Shown here: positions 16,601 to 25,318 of the stretch, piece after piece
Numbering within the stretch: position 1 is the stretch's first letter
How the letters are laid out: each line of letters begins with the position of its first letter
Assembly: GCA_963666465.1 (NCBI GenBank)
Contig: OY762824.1
Coordinates: 4,278,001 to 4,342,000, forward strand
Length of the DNA: 64,000 bases
Origin: VXYL01 sp963666465
Lineage (GTDB): Bacteria > Pseudomonadota > Gammaproteobacteria > Pseudomonadales > Azotimanducaceae
Direction: 5' to 3'
Notes under the pieces: generated by a model
Database searches by the model: none
Told to the model about the DNA's origin: nothing
The model's input: the letters and a program-made list of their open reading frames with translations, nothing else
Position numbers and translations under genes: made by a program

Positions 16601-19492
16601 CGTGCCCTCCGACTCCGACTTCGCCGCGAAATACGCATCCACATCTTCTGCAAGGTCTTCAGCGAGGGCCGCCAGCTCGGACGGCCGCAGGTCCGGCACA
16701 GCCGACAAGTCAAGCGCATCCTCGGCGGCCCGAGGGGCCAGGGCCCTGATGTCCGCCCGCCGCTGTACGGACAGGCTTTTGTCGGCGCGAAGGCCAAGTG
16801 CCTTCGCGATCACACTCTCGGTTTCCCGCAGCTTCTCTAGAGATGCCCGCAAACCCTCGGCCTCCTTCACGAAAGCCCCTTCCCACCCGTACGACCACTC
16901 TTCCTTCTCCACCAGCGCCAGCGCTGGGCCTTGGTCCACGATGGCATGTACGCGGGCAGTATCACGAGCCAGAGCCACCAGACGCGCATAGCTCTCCTCG
17001 TCATGCGCATCCTTCGACGGAAACGACACCTCGAAGCCTGCGTCGCCGCCCTTTGCCACACGCCCAATCGCGGCGAATACACTGAACCCCTGCGTGCCCT
17101 TCGCGTGCAGAGCCTGTACGTACGCGTTCAACCGGTCGCGAGAGACCCTTAGCGAATCCGCTACCCGTACCCATTCCGTGTCCCCACCGGCGGACGACCG
17201 GTCCCAACCGCGACCAAGCTGCGTCAGCACTGACTTGCGATCTGTCTTGTTCGAATGAAGTTCAAGCACCCCGTCACCCAGCCCTGTCGCGACGAGGCGC
17301 CGATGCACAACATCAAGCGCCGCTGCCTTTTCCGCCACGAACAGAACCGTTCTCCCCTCAGCGAGACACTGCGCAATCATGTTCGTTATCGTCTGGCTCT
17401 TGCCCGTTCCCGGAGGGCCTACCAGATAGAAGTCTGCGCCTTTGGCTGCGGCAATCACGGCTGCGAGTTGCGAACTGTCGGCTGGCAGCGGGGCAAACAA
17501 AGACCTCGGGCTGTGTCGCCGGTCGATCTCGTTCGGTTCCACGGTTGCGCTGCCGCTGCGGGCCGCAAACTCCTCTTCCGGACCGTCGATCAGATGCTTG
17601 ACCAGCCGGTTCTCGCGAAGCCGATCCGCCCGGTCGACAAGGTCCTTCCACATCAGGTACTTGGCGAACGAGAACGTCGACAGCGCAAGAGTCTCTACTA
17701 CCTCGAAGTGCGCCACGTCCTTCACTCTTCGTCGCATGATTTCGAGAACCCTTTCCACGTCGATCCCGCTCTCGTCGGAAGGAAGATCCTCTTCGAGTTC
17801 GGGGACTCGAATCTGGAAGTCTCGCTTCAGGAACTCGAGCAGCGTGAAGTTGATGCGCACATCGTCCTCGTGGTGCGCGACTCTGAACGCCGACTGGGCG
17901 GATCGACGCTCCAGCTTCACCGGTATCAGCAGTAGCGGCGCACGGTAGTCACGGGTGTCTCCCTCCGTCTTCTTCCACCGCAAGAAACCCACGGCGAGGA
18001 ACAGCGTGTTCGTCCCGCCCTCCTGCATGTCGCTGTTCGCTCGCCGGAAGAGGGTCAGCAGCCGCTTGTTCATCTCCTGGCCGGTAAGCGGCACAACGAT
18101 CTGGTTCTTTTCAAACGCTTCCTTTGCGACCTGTTCCTCGACCCTACGCGAGTCTTCTGGCGAGAGCGTGCGGTCGCCGATCGGGTTTTCGTCGCTCAGG
18201 GACACTGCGCGGAACTTCTTGCCGTCCGCCAGTGCGTCCTCCAGGACCGCCACATCCGGGCACCGAAACGGCACGGTCTGCTTGCTCGCCACGAAGTTGA
18301 GCAATCGGTTCCGTAGCGACAGATCGAGGAGCTTGCGCTGCCAGCGCTCAACTCTCCCTTGAGGAGTCTGTGGCTCGTCGTCTATCTCTTCCCCTGGGAG
18401 CCGTCCGAAGTCCGGGCGCTCCGGTAGTGCCGCGGGCACGACGTCTTCTGCCGTTTCTTCGCCGCCCCTCGCGACCCGATGACTGGCTTGCGGCAGTATC
18501 TGGGCGGCTCGACACCGGGCGATGTCCACTGCCATCACGAACTCGGCCTCGCGATGTTCCGCCAGACGCCGACGTCCCTCGTCTTCCGCCTCCTTGAACC
18601 CCACTGCCGGACGCCGGGTCAGCAGGGTTGTCTCCAGCGGAACCAGCTCGTGTGCCTGTACGGCCTTGCGGACGGCAACCACGTCCGGCTCGGTCACATG
18701 ACCGAAGTCCTTCTTCTGAATCCAGACGCCTACCCACGCATGGCCCTGCGCGAACAGAACCACGGAATTGAGCCCGGCCGCCTCGAACACGGCTGCCAGC
18801 AACAGCGTCAAGTCGAGGCACGTCGCGAGTTCCTCCTCGGCGATCCGCGCTGGTCCGCGAATCTTCTGACCCGCGCTTTCGAAGGATGCCGGCGGCTCTG
18901 CATAGGTCAACCCGAGCGCTGTCGTCGCTGACCAGATGGCCCCTCCCAGCATGTAGGCCCTGCCCGGATCGCCGGACTGATAGCCGTCCAGAGAACCGTC
19001 GTGCCCGTTCGCCCGTAGCAGTTCCGAAGCATTCTTCAACAGCTTTGCCACTGCTGCCTCGTTGGGAGATACGAACGCGGCCAACAGCTGGGGCATGTCC
19101 GAGACGCCGCCCCACTCGTCCCGCGCCAGCAGTTCGATCCGCCGGCGTTCGACAACCGGCTCGATCCCTTCGCCGTCCACGCGTAGCTCAAGTTCCCCGA
19201 CCTCCGCCTCGTTGAGCCCGGCCAGACGCTCAATGTCCAGTTCGACGCCCGTGTCCGACACCTCATGCTCCGACCCAGGCTCGATACGATCCAGGAACCA
19301 GCTTTTTTGACGGATCACCGGGGGTACTGCGCGCATCGTCACACGCACCCCTGAGAGGGGGTCTTCAGTGCGATTGCGCACGGTCAAGCGCCGCACGATC
19401 GCGACGTCGTTCTGCGTACAAGCGAAGTTGACCCGATAAAGCATCTCGCACCCTAGCGAGACCGGCGCCTGTCGTTGCTCATCCGTTGTCAT
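13607..19492 (-). CDS. DUF4011/DUF3320 SF1 helicase with REase-like domain
   Basis: A 1961-residue intact protein of the large COG1112 helicase group. In order: a transglutaminase-like region (CLDLTLLLAAVFEAAGLNSV with HAWVGVW, about 224-257); DUF4011 from about 379 (WQRKLLDLSLRNRLLNFV); Walker A GPPGTGKSQT at about 691; DEAD-like box VVIFDEASQ at about 1304 followed by VVGDPKQLPPTNFFGR; helicase motif VAVTRARRELHVF; a restriction-endonuclease-like domain with FRIDLAVVHPD and GIECDGAKYHSS at about 1653 (DUF559/MTES_1575 type); and a DUF3320 C-terminal region. GGAGGGG precedes the ATG. COG1112 helicases fused to nucleases occur in antiphage systems, so defence is a reasonable inference. Upstream on the same strand lies a truncated HEAT-repeat gene. 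Confidence 0.9.
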   Translation of the reverse strand: MTTDEQRQAPVSLGCEMLYRVNFACTQNDVAIVRRLTVRNRTEDPLSGVRVTMRAVPPVIRQKSWFLDRIEPGSEHEVSDTGVELDIERLAGLNEAEVGELELRVDGEGIEPVVERRRIELLARDEWGGVSDMPQLLAAFVSPNEAAVAKLLKNASELLRANGHDGSLDGYQSGDPGRAYMLGGAIWSATTALGLTYAEPPASFESAGQKIRGPARIAEEELATCLDLTLLLAAVFEAAGLNSVVLFAQGHAWVGVWIQKKDFGHVTEPDVVAVRKAVQAHELVPLETTLLTRRPAVGFKEAEDEGRRRLAEHREAEFVMAVDIARCRAAQILPQASHRVARGGEETAEDVVPAALPERPDFGRLPGEEIDDEPQTPQGRVERWQRKLLDLSLRNRLLNFVASKQTVPFRCPDVAVLEDALADGKKFRAVSLSDENPIGDRTLSPEDSRRVEEQVAKEAFEKNQIVVPLTGQEMNKRLLTLFRRANSDMQEGGTNTLFLAVGFLRWKKTEGDTRDYRAPLLLIPVKLERRSAQSAFRVAHHEDDVRINFTLLEFLKRDFQIRVPELEEDLPSDESGIDVERVLEIMRRRVKDVAHFEVVETLALSTFSFAKYLMWKDLVDRADRLRENRLVKHLIDGPEEEFAARSGSATVEPNEIDRRHSPRSLFAPLPADSSQLAAVIAAAKGADFYLVGPPGTGKSQTITNMIAQCLAEGRTVLFVAEKAAALDVVHRRLVATGLGDGVLELHSNKTDRKSVLTQLGRGWDRSSAGGDTEWVRVADSLRVSRDRLNAYVQALHAKGTQGFSVFAAIGRVAKGGDAGFEVSFPSKDAHDEESYARLVALARDTARVHAIVDQGPALALVEKEEWSYGWEGAFVKEAEGLRASLEKLRETESVIAKALGLRADKSLSVQRRADIRALAPRAAEDALDLSAVPDLRPSELAALAEDLAEDVDAYFAAKSESEGTYSLKTIRRMPVEDLDDDWREAQTRLWPVSFFTRRKAKKRLQTYADDGQANPAVDVNALISVKELDVAIQNNPLAAIAGADEEWDVELAAETTRQAIVFREAIGALRDEVVDSSTHSSAVSNLAMSGDRQVLHVLETYLEADEAALSHEEAFVERGGRLPPGASVAETEEGLRTIATQRARLADWAKWTKTRKRAMSNGLGPLVEALADGRVEGSAEGTFENAYAAWWLPLAMDDSDELRRFRHWDHEDAIKAFRELDDKVASLTPGEVMRRIRHGLPARDGVRRKSELGVLRHQLNLKRPSMPIRRLLENLPETFGKLAPCVLMSPLSVAQYLPAGRAAFDVVIFDEASQITTWDAIGAIARGRQTIVVGDPKQLPPTNFFGRADDDDEDLPEIERDMPSILDEVAAAGVPERRLDWHYRSRDEALIAFSNRFYYGGRLVTFPAPSPGAGALQFHKVDGVYLRGQGGRVNQREGEAVAEMVRHRLAAWLELPEEDRLTLGVITFNSEQQSLILDLLDRMRRENPDLEWFFSEDREEPVIVKNLENIQGDERDVMLFSVTFGPDVQGKLTMNFGPLNNVGGERRLNVAVTRARRELHVFSSILAEQIDLGRTRAQGVQHFKAFLDYAERGSTALPAMDEGPLGPAENAFEDAVAEAFELRGWGMRTQVGVSGFRIDLAVVHPDRAGSYLCGIECDGAKYHSSATARDRDKIRQAVLEGLGWSIIRIWSTDWFRNAGAVIQDADSKLRRLLEEDRKRRAAEEAEALQSSDITGEESDATVASESPAPRASDASTTPSAQQSSSIEDTARRGETSQGIPLAAGRFAEAARRGEEDVAFGQPHRSRGLALDAGRFFDVGYSVVLRSLILSIAEAEGPMPLEVLARRVAQEHGWQRTGKRILQRVRENLGAVECHAELARTFVWAPGRHERRVPFRGLEYRPIRDISRSEIASVIDDNAKEIASAEDPMLVLARLLGIARLSGGGRAYLEGCAAWCREEEAT

Positions 19493-19601
19493 TCCACCCC
19501 TCCAAAGAGCCGACTAGCGCGCCGTCCAACTTGCCGACTTGCGATCGAGGCCATCACGGCACGCTCGCCGATCCGTCGGTTGCCCTCACGCCGCGGTATA
19601 C

Positions 19602-19734
19602 ACCAGACACACAAACATTTCGTCCCACAGGCCCGACGGTCAATGGCGCACAGGCAAGCGGTCCGCGACCTGCCAGCCCCGCATGTGAGACATCGACCAT
19701 CAGGCCGTGGGACGAAATGTTTGTGTGTCTGGTA
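19602..19734. mobile_element. C-type MITE, copy C2
   Basis: Near-identical to C1 and C3, with the same inverted ends (ACCAGACACACAAACA and its complement). It sits between the helicase start and the HEAT-repeat gene and supplies the last codons of the latter's open frame, so it truncated that gene. Confidence 0.85.
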
Positions 19735-20593
19735 CGCCCTTCCGGGACTCGATATGCCGTGCGACGGTCTCCGCCCGCGGGGTTCCGATTTCGCGCAGGG
19801 CATCGAGAACGACGCCGGCGAGCCGCGGATGGCGTTGCGCGCACCGGCCGAGATGAACGATCGCGTCCTCGTCCCAGACCGCCGTGATCGCCTCGATGAC
19901 GTCCGCCGACGGAAACCGCGCGAGTTCGTCGTACAGTGGCTGACGCACGTTGGGGTCGCCGCGCAGCCCGAGCGCGATTTTGGCGAGACGGCGGTTCGCG
20001 GCCGAGCGATCGAGAAGGCCCTCGCGGAGCCGGTCGGCAGCGACGTTCGATTTGGCCGCAAGCGCGAAGGCCGCCCTGCGCACCCCAGCGTCTCGGTGAG
20101 TGAGAAACGAACCGACGAAATCGGCGGGCAACGCAAGACCGGCCTGCGCCGCCGCCGACAGCGCGGCCGGCAGTAGCGACGCCGGCAAGGCTCTCGACAA
20201 CACGATCCGCCGGAGTGCTGAGCACGCATCTACGCCGCCGAGGCGCGCGAGGGTGTCCACGACAGCAAGCTGTTCCGCCAGCGGCCGCTCGATGCCGAAC
20301 CCGACAAAACGCCGCCACAGCGCCTCAAGCGCCGGCACCGCTCCCTCCAGTGAGCGGGAGGCGACCTCGGTACAGACGGCATCGACATCCGACGGTCCCG
20401 CGTCCCGGATTCGTTCGAGCAACTCGTCGTCCGTCAGCCTCTCCGCCGGTGTCGCGGAAGATGATGGCAGCGGATTCTTGGTGTGTCGGGGCGTCACTGC
20501 CCCGCGCTCGGCGAACAGGTCCAGCTGGCCCGGCCGGCCTGACCGCAGGGAGCCGGACTGCAAGCGGGCGGAGCTGGTGTCCGATGGCTTCAT
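19700..20593 (-). CDS. HEAT-repeat protein, C-terminus replaced by C2
   Basis: From ATG 20593 (MKPSDTSSARLQSGSLRSGR) the frame gives about 297 residues. After a low-complexity start containing QLDLFAERG, it is all short helical pairs typical of HEAT repeats: AVPALEALWRRFVGFGIERP, LLPAALSAAAQAGLALPADF, THRDAGVRRAAFALAAKSNV and RLAKIALGLRGDPNVRQPLY. The last 15 or so residues are encoded by the C2 element and end in its TAG-like stop at 19700, so the true C-terminus is lost. It precedes the helicase-nuclease on the same strand and may have been its partner. No enzymatic motif seen. Confidence 0.65.
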   Translation of the reverse strand: MKPSDTSSARLQSGSLRSGRPGQLDLFAERGAVTPRHTKNPLPSSSATPAERLTDDELLERIRDAGPSDVDAVCTEVASRSLEGAVPALEALWRRFVGFGIERPLAEQLAVVDTLARLGGVDACSALRRIVLSRALPASLLPAALSAAAQAGLALPADFVGSFLTHRDAGVRRAAFALAAKSNVAADRLREGLLDRSAANRRLAKIALGLRGDPNVRQPLYDELARFPSADVIEAITAVWDEDAIVHLGRCAQRHPRLAGVVLDALREIGTPRAETVARHIESRKGVPDTQTFRPTA

Positions 20594-20896
20594 TGTCGAG
20601 CACCAGCGCGGGTCACGGAGCCGAACATGCGAACTCGTACTTGGTCGTAGGGGGTACCAACGCATCCGTAGTCTATCAGTTTGACAAGTGACTTGGACTC
20701 AAGGTGATTGCACGCTTTGGCTCCAGCGGTGTCCACGGTGCCCACGACGTTGTCGCTCGGTACCGGAGGTCCGCGGCCTTCGTCACGGCGGTCCGGCGCG
20801 CCGGACGGCGGCTTTTCGACGATTCGCCGCCGTTGGTTCGGCGCGAACGCGCGAACGAGGGCACGCCCGCTGGAGGCGCTTGGCGGCGCGGGTATG
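20594..20896. other. intergenic, nothing recognised
   Basis: About 300 bp between the HEAT-repeat gene start and the C3 element. It should hold the minus-strand promoter of the HEAT/helicase pair, but I see no convincing -35/-10. The short open frames here look non-coding. Confidence 0.5.
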
Positions 20897-21030
20897 TACC
20901 TGACACACAAACATTTCGTCCCACAGGCCCGACGGTCAATGGCGCACAGGCAAGCGGTCCGCGACCTGCCAGCCCCGCACGTGAGACATCGACCATCAGG
21001 CCGTGGGACGAAATGTTTGTGTGTCAGGTA
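20897..21030. mobile_element. C-type MITE, copy C3
   Basis: Near-identical to C1 and C2, with the terminal base pair changed together in both arms (CCTGACACAC and GTGTGTCAGG), keeping the palindrome intact. It lies 10 bp before the truncated LLM gene copy and marks its breakpoint. Confidence 0.85.
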
Positions 21031-21040
21031 CGCTCCCTAC

Positions 21041-21487
21041 GGCAAGTACTACAAGCTCAAGCAAGCCGCGTTCGCCCCCAAGGGCGGCGGCGACGCACCC
21101 ATCCCCATCATGGTCGGCGGCACCGGCGAACGCCGCACCCTCAAGACCCTCGCCATGTACGGCGACATCATGAACGTGATCGCCAGCCCCGACCGCGTAC
21201 GCCACCTGAACGGCGTGCTGCAGCGTCACTGCGACGCGGTAGGCCGTGACCCAGCGGAGATCGAACGCACCCTCCACGTGCCCATCCGCCTCGTCCGCGA
21301 CGAGAAGAAGGCCAAGGAACAGCGCGGCGACAACGACTGGGCCATGATCGGCCCACCCCAATACGTCATCGACCGCATCGCCGACTTCGCCAAGGAGGGC
21401 ATCACCGAGTTCACCCCCCAAATCCGCCCGCAAAAGCCAGAGGTGTACCAAGAACTCGACGAGGAGGTGTTCTCCGCCTTCGACTGA
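21041..21487 (+). pseudogene. LLM oxidoreductase paralogue, 3' half only
   Basis: 447 bp aligned without a single gap to 10901-11347, the C-terminal half of the intact LLM gene: GKYYKLKQAAFAPKGGGDAP to the end EVYQELDEEVFSAFD. Nearly all substitutions are at third codon positions, so this was a separate functional paralogue before truncation, not a fresh copy. The 5' half is missing and C3 abuts the breakpoint. The frame remains open through C3, but no flavin-binding N-terminus exists. Confidence 0.88.
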
Positions 21488-21597
21488 TCGCGGACCCGCA
21501 TCGTCGCAAGCTCTCCTTTGCGCCATGCACAAGGCGCCGGCGTGATATTGTCGAACGTTCCAAGTGCGACCGATCGTTTGGCTTTTGGGACTCGACA

Positions 21598-22183
<586 letters not shown>

Positions 22184-22197
<14 letters not shown>

Positions 22198-22771
22198 CGT
22201 CGAACGAGGCGATTCCGGTACGTCCGGAGCTGCGTGGGAACATCCAGTTGCTATGCAGCACATTCTGTGCTCGTCCGGGGGGGGGCCGTCTTCGGTCGCC
22301 CGCGCGCTTCCCGTCGACCAGATCGGCCCCTTGGCGCGTCGGCGCATCGGTGATGCGGCCTTTCGGCAGTCGGAACTCCACTTGCTCCCTAGCATCGGCG
22401 GGGCGCCAAGGGCCGGTCGCAGAATCACCGGGCCAATCCAATTTGTCATCCGCCTGCTGCGGTGGTGGAAACTTGGCCGAGACGACGCGGTTTCCTTGCT
22501 CGGCTTCCGCCAGGGGGACGCTGCCGACGTGAACGCAATGCTCTGCGGTTCGCTCCCGCTGCGCGGAGATGATGCAGGCAGTCGGATCGCTCACCTCTTT
22601 CGTATCCGCGCCATTCTGTCGTCTTTGTTCCGTGATCTGGAGGTCGAAAACCAGTGGTTGCGGGAGGCACACGAGTTGCTCGATGGTCGCTGTCCGCTGT
22701 CGCTAATGCTGGGTTCCACAGAAGACCTCTTGCTGGCGAAGGAGTACACCGAGACCTTGGCTGGACTCTGA
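22184..22771 (+). CDS. Xre/MbcA/ParS-type antitoxin
   Basis: A 195-residue antitoxin. Residues 90-125 (RWWKLGRDDAVSLLGFRQGD) form the Xre-like helix-turn-helix, and the C-terminal 45 residues are the DUF2384 toxin-binding domain: NQWLREAHELLDGRCPLSLM then EYTETLAGL. Two consecutive ATGs (22184, 22187) overlap the end of the glycine-rich gene. The RES toxin starts 4 bp after its stop. Usual partners neutralise the toxin and autorepress the operon. The N-terminal 85 residues are longer than usual. Confidence 0.9.
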
Positions 22772-22775
22772 CACC

Positions 22776-23396
22776 ATGCTGGCCGACGTGGCAAGAGGTC
22801 AGGGCCGCCGGCGCGTGTATCGACTTGCGACAATTGACGAGCAGGACCAGCTTCTGCAGCAGCTGAATCTTGATGAGCGTGGCATCAACGAGTTGGGAGA
22901 ATTGCTTACCTTGGGCCCTGGTCGCCTACAGGAGTTCTGTGACGCCCCATTCCGGTCCAAGCCAAGACTCCGGCGGCACCCGACCCGTTTCTCCGATGGT
23001 TCGTTTTCGGTCTTCTACAGCTCACTCGAAGCTGAAACGGCCGCGGCTGAAGTCCGTCATTGGCTCCCCGATCGCTTCGGCCAACTCTCGACGCGTCGAA
23101 CGATGTATTACCACCGATTCTCGTGCGTGTTTGCTGGCAGCGAGAAGGACCTTCGCGGGAGGGAGACAGAGTGGCCGGAACTGGTTGGAAACGACTACGC
23201 ATTCTGCAACCAAATCGGCGAGGAGGCGCGGCAGGAGGGCCTCGATGGTCTCGTAACGCCTTCGGCCCGACACACTGGTACAAACCAGCCGGTACTCCAG
23301 CGCAGCGCGCTCAGCGAGCCACGGCACGAAGGGATCGTGTCCATGACCTATGATCCCGACACCGGCTCCGTTGTAGCAAGTGACGAAGGTGCTTAA
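22776..23396 (+). CDS. RES-domain toxin
   Basis: RES toxins consume NAD+ or ADP-ribosylate targets. The core is RFSDGSFSVFYSSLEAETAA, containing the Arg, Tyr and Glu that line the active site in known members, then LDGLVTPSAR and VLQRSALSEPRHEGIVSMTY near the C-terminus. It is 206 residues long, normal for the family. It follows the Xre/ParS antitoxin by 4 bp, the standard antitoxin-first order. Confidence 0.9.
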   Translation: MLADVARGQGRRRVYRLATIDEQDQLLQQLNLDERGINELGELLTLGPGRLQEFCDAPFRSKPRLRRHPTRFSDGSFSVFYSSLEAETAAAEVRHWLPDRFGQLSTRRTMYYHRFSCVFAGSEKDLRGRETEWPELVGNDYAFCNQIGEEARQEGLDGLVTPSARHTGTNQPVLQRSALSEPRHEGIVSMTYDPDTGSVVASDEGA

Positions 23397-23572
23397 GCGG
23401 ACGGCACCATCGGTTACCGCTGCAAGGGCGTAGGGCATTCGGCCCCGGCGTGTTTCCTGCGACCCCCCGCAGGGCACGAAGGTTGTGACGATACGTGTCC
23501 GGCAAGCGTCGTTGTCGCAAGGGTGTAACCTGGTGGAGGTTCAGATCGAGATCGAGTAGATGTGCACCGTCA

Positions 23573-24598
23573 TCAAGCGCTTGCCACCTCGTAACCGTTC
23601 ATCGTCACCACGCACTTGCCCACCACGTCGCGGTTCTCCAGCATCCGCATGGCGTCCACAGCACGTTCCAAGGGGAATCCGGCGCAGACATAGGGGTCGA
23701 TGGCGCCGCTGGTGGCCAAGTCCCAAAGGGCAGCCTGGTTTTGGCGGCCGAGGTCCGGATCGCGGCGGCCGATTTCGCCGGCACGGACGCCAATGACCGA
23801 GATGCTCTTGATGAGGATCAGGTTGACGGGCGCAGTCGGCCAGCGGCCGCTGGTGAAGCCGATGGTGAGGATGCGGCCACGCCAGTTGATGCAGCGCATG
23901 GATTCGTCGAAGACATCGCCGCCCACCGGATCGTAGATCACGTCCGCGCCGCCGCCGCCGGTGATGGCCTTCACTCGGTCCCGGAAGCCGCCCATGCGGC
24001 CGTCCGGGAGGGTGTAGTTGATGACGGCATCGGCACCGCGAGAGGCCACCACGGCCAGCTTGTCGTCGCGCCCGCCGGTGCCGATGACATGCGCTCCATA
24101 GTGCTTGCCAAGATCGACCGCAGCCATGCCGACGCCACCCGTGGCGCCATGCACCAGCAACCATTCGCCGGCTTGCAAGTCGCCACGCACCTTGAGCGCG
24201 ACATAGGCGGTCATGTAGGCCGTGCTGTAGGAGGCGGCCTTCTCGTAGTTCATCTTGCCAGGAATCGCCTTGACGCCAGCGGCCGACACATTCACCGCCT
24301 CCGCAAACCCGCCAGCGCGCGAGCCGAAGCACACGGCGTCACCTTCCTTGAGATTTGCCACGCCCGCACCAACCGCTGCCACGTTGCCCGCCGCCTCACC
24401 CCCCGGCGCGAACGGCAACGACGGCTTGTGCTGATACTTGCCCTGAATCATCAGCAAATCGGGGAAGTTGACGGCACAAGCCTTCACCCGAATCTGCACC
24501 TCGCCAGGGCCAGGATCGGGAAGCTCGATCTCGTCCATCGTCACAGAGCCGATGTCCTCGCTGATGGCGTGACAGCGAACGGTGCGGATTCGGGTCAT
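23573..24598 (-). CDS. NADPH:quinone oxidoreductase (MDR family)
   Basis: Zinc-free medium-chain dehydrogenase of 341 residues. The N-terminal catalytic domain has FAPGGEAAGNVAAVGAGVAN. The nucleotide-binding domain carries the motif LVHGATGGVGMAAVDLGKHY and later DVIYDPVGGDVFDES. Substrate is probably a quinone or an enoyl compound. Its ATG overlaps the stop of a 31-codon frame (ATGA, 24595-24598). It stands alone among neighbours of different function. Confidence 0.9.
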   Translation of the reverse strand: MTRIRTVRCHAISEDIGSVTMDEIELPDPGPGEVQIRVKACAVNFPDLLMIQGKYQHKPSLPFAPGGEAAGNVAAVGAGVANLKEGDAVCFGSRAGGFAEAVNVSAAGVKAIPGKMNYEKAASYSTAYMTAYVALKVRGDLQAGEWLLVHGATGGVGMAAVDLGKHYGAHVIGTGGRDDKLAVVASRGADAVINYTLPDGRMGGFRDRVKAITGGGGADVIYDPVGGDVFDESMRCINWRGRILTIGFTSGRWPTAPVNLILIKSISVIGVRAGEIGRRDPDLGRQNQAALWDLATSGAIDPYVCAGFPLERAVDAMRMLENRDVVGKCVVTMNGYEVASA

Positions 24599-24690
24599 GG
24601 AATGCGCTCTCCGTGGGCAGGCCGCGCCGAGATCGCAGGCGAATCAGGGAAGGCAAACACCTTCGATTCGGCGATGTAGCGCTTGGTCAT
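24595..24690 (-). CDS. possible 31-residue upstream ORF
   Basis: ATG 24690 opens MTKRYIAESKVFAFPDSP..., ending at TGA 24595, which overlaps the ATG of the quinone oxidoreductase. ATGA overlaps are the rule for coupled genes in this window, so a short leader is possible, but composition alone does not prove coding. It could also be the tail of a lost gene. Confidence 0.3.
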   Translation of the reverse strand: MTKRYIAESKVFAFPDSPAISARPAHGERIP

Positions 24691-24715
24691 TTTGCACTGT
24701 CTCGCATTCTGCCGG

Positions 24716-25318
24716 TTAGCCGTCCACCCAAACAACAACCGCCACGGACGCGATGATCCCGAAAGTCAGCAGCATTGTGCGAATGATGAATCGCCGACTC
24801 TCGGTCCCTTGGCCGGCGATGCGAGCGTTCAGGTCGTCGCGGGCACTCTCAAGTGTCTCCAGTCCTCGAAGCAGATCACGGAACTTCTCCATGTACGGCT
24901 GGCGTTGCCTTCGGGAGAGTCATCGGACCTCGATTGGGCGAGCAGGGCCTTGCACTCGACGCACAATGAAACTACGCCTCTGTACTCCGGCACGAGGTCG
25001 CCGATCACGATGTCTTTGTAGTCTTGTCGGAACCGGTCCACCTGCGTCACGGCTGCAGCGATGCCGGACGGCTACAGCGATGCCGGCTTCGGCAGCCTCG
25101 TACATCGCGCGCTCGCAGTGCGCCATTGCCTTTTGAAACTGCTCACGATCAGCGATACCGCCAGGACCGAGCGAGAGGGCAAGGTGGTGGCCGGCGTAGC
25201 GCAGTTGGTTATGCGCCGGAATGACTACCGTTTCTCGATACTCCGCCACCTCCTTCGAGAAGCCATCCGCCGTCTCGTAGAGGTCCAGGTATTTTGCGAA
25301 CTCGTGCTCATCGCTCAT
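24716..25318 (-). pseudogene. tail-anchored membrane protein, frameshifted by tandem duplication
   Basis: From ATG 25318 (MSDEHEFAKYLDLYETADGF) the frame encodes a helical protein until about 25086. Here a 19-bp tandem duplication (25048-25066 and 25067-25085) shifts the frame. Coding sequence then continues as VTQVDRFRQDYKDIVIGDLV and SLCVECKALLAQ. A further slip near 24905 leads into MEKFRDLLRGLETLESARDD and a C-terminal membrane helix LLTFGIIASVAVVVW ending at 24716. Without one 19-bp unit the first break would be repaired. The start overlaps the upstream small gene by 11 bp. Family unknown. Confidence 0.65.

Noticed and set aside
13213..21030. A CRISPR array formed by the C repeats
   Set aside because: Copies are kilobases apart, 134 bp long and palindromic at both ends; no spacer-repeat periodicity.
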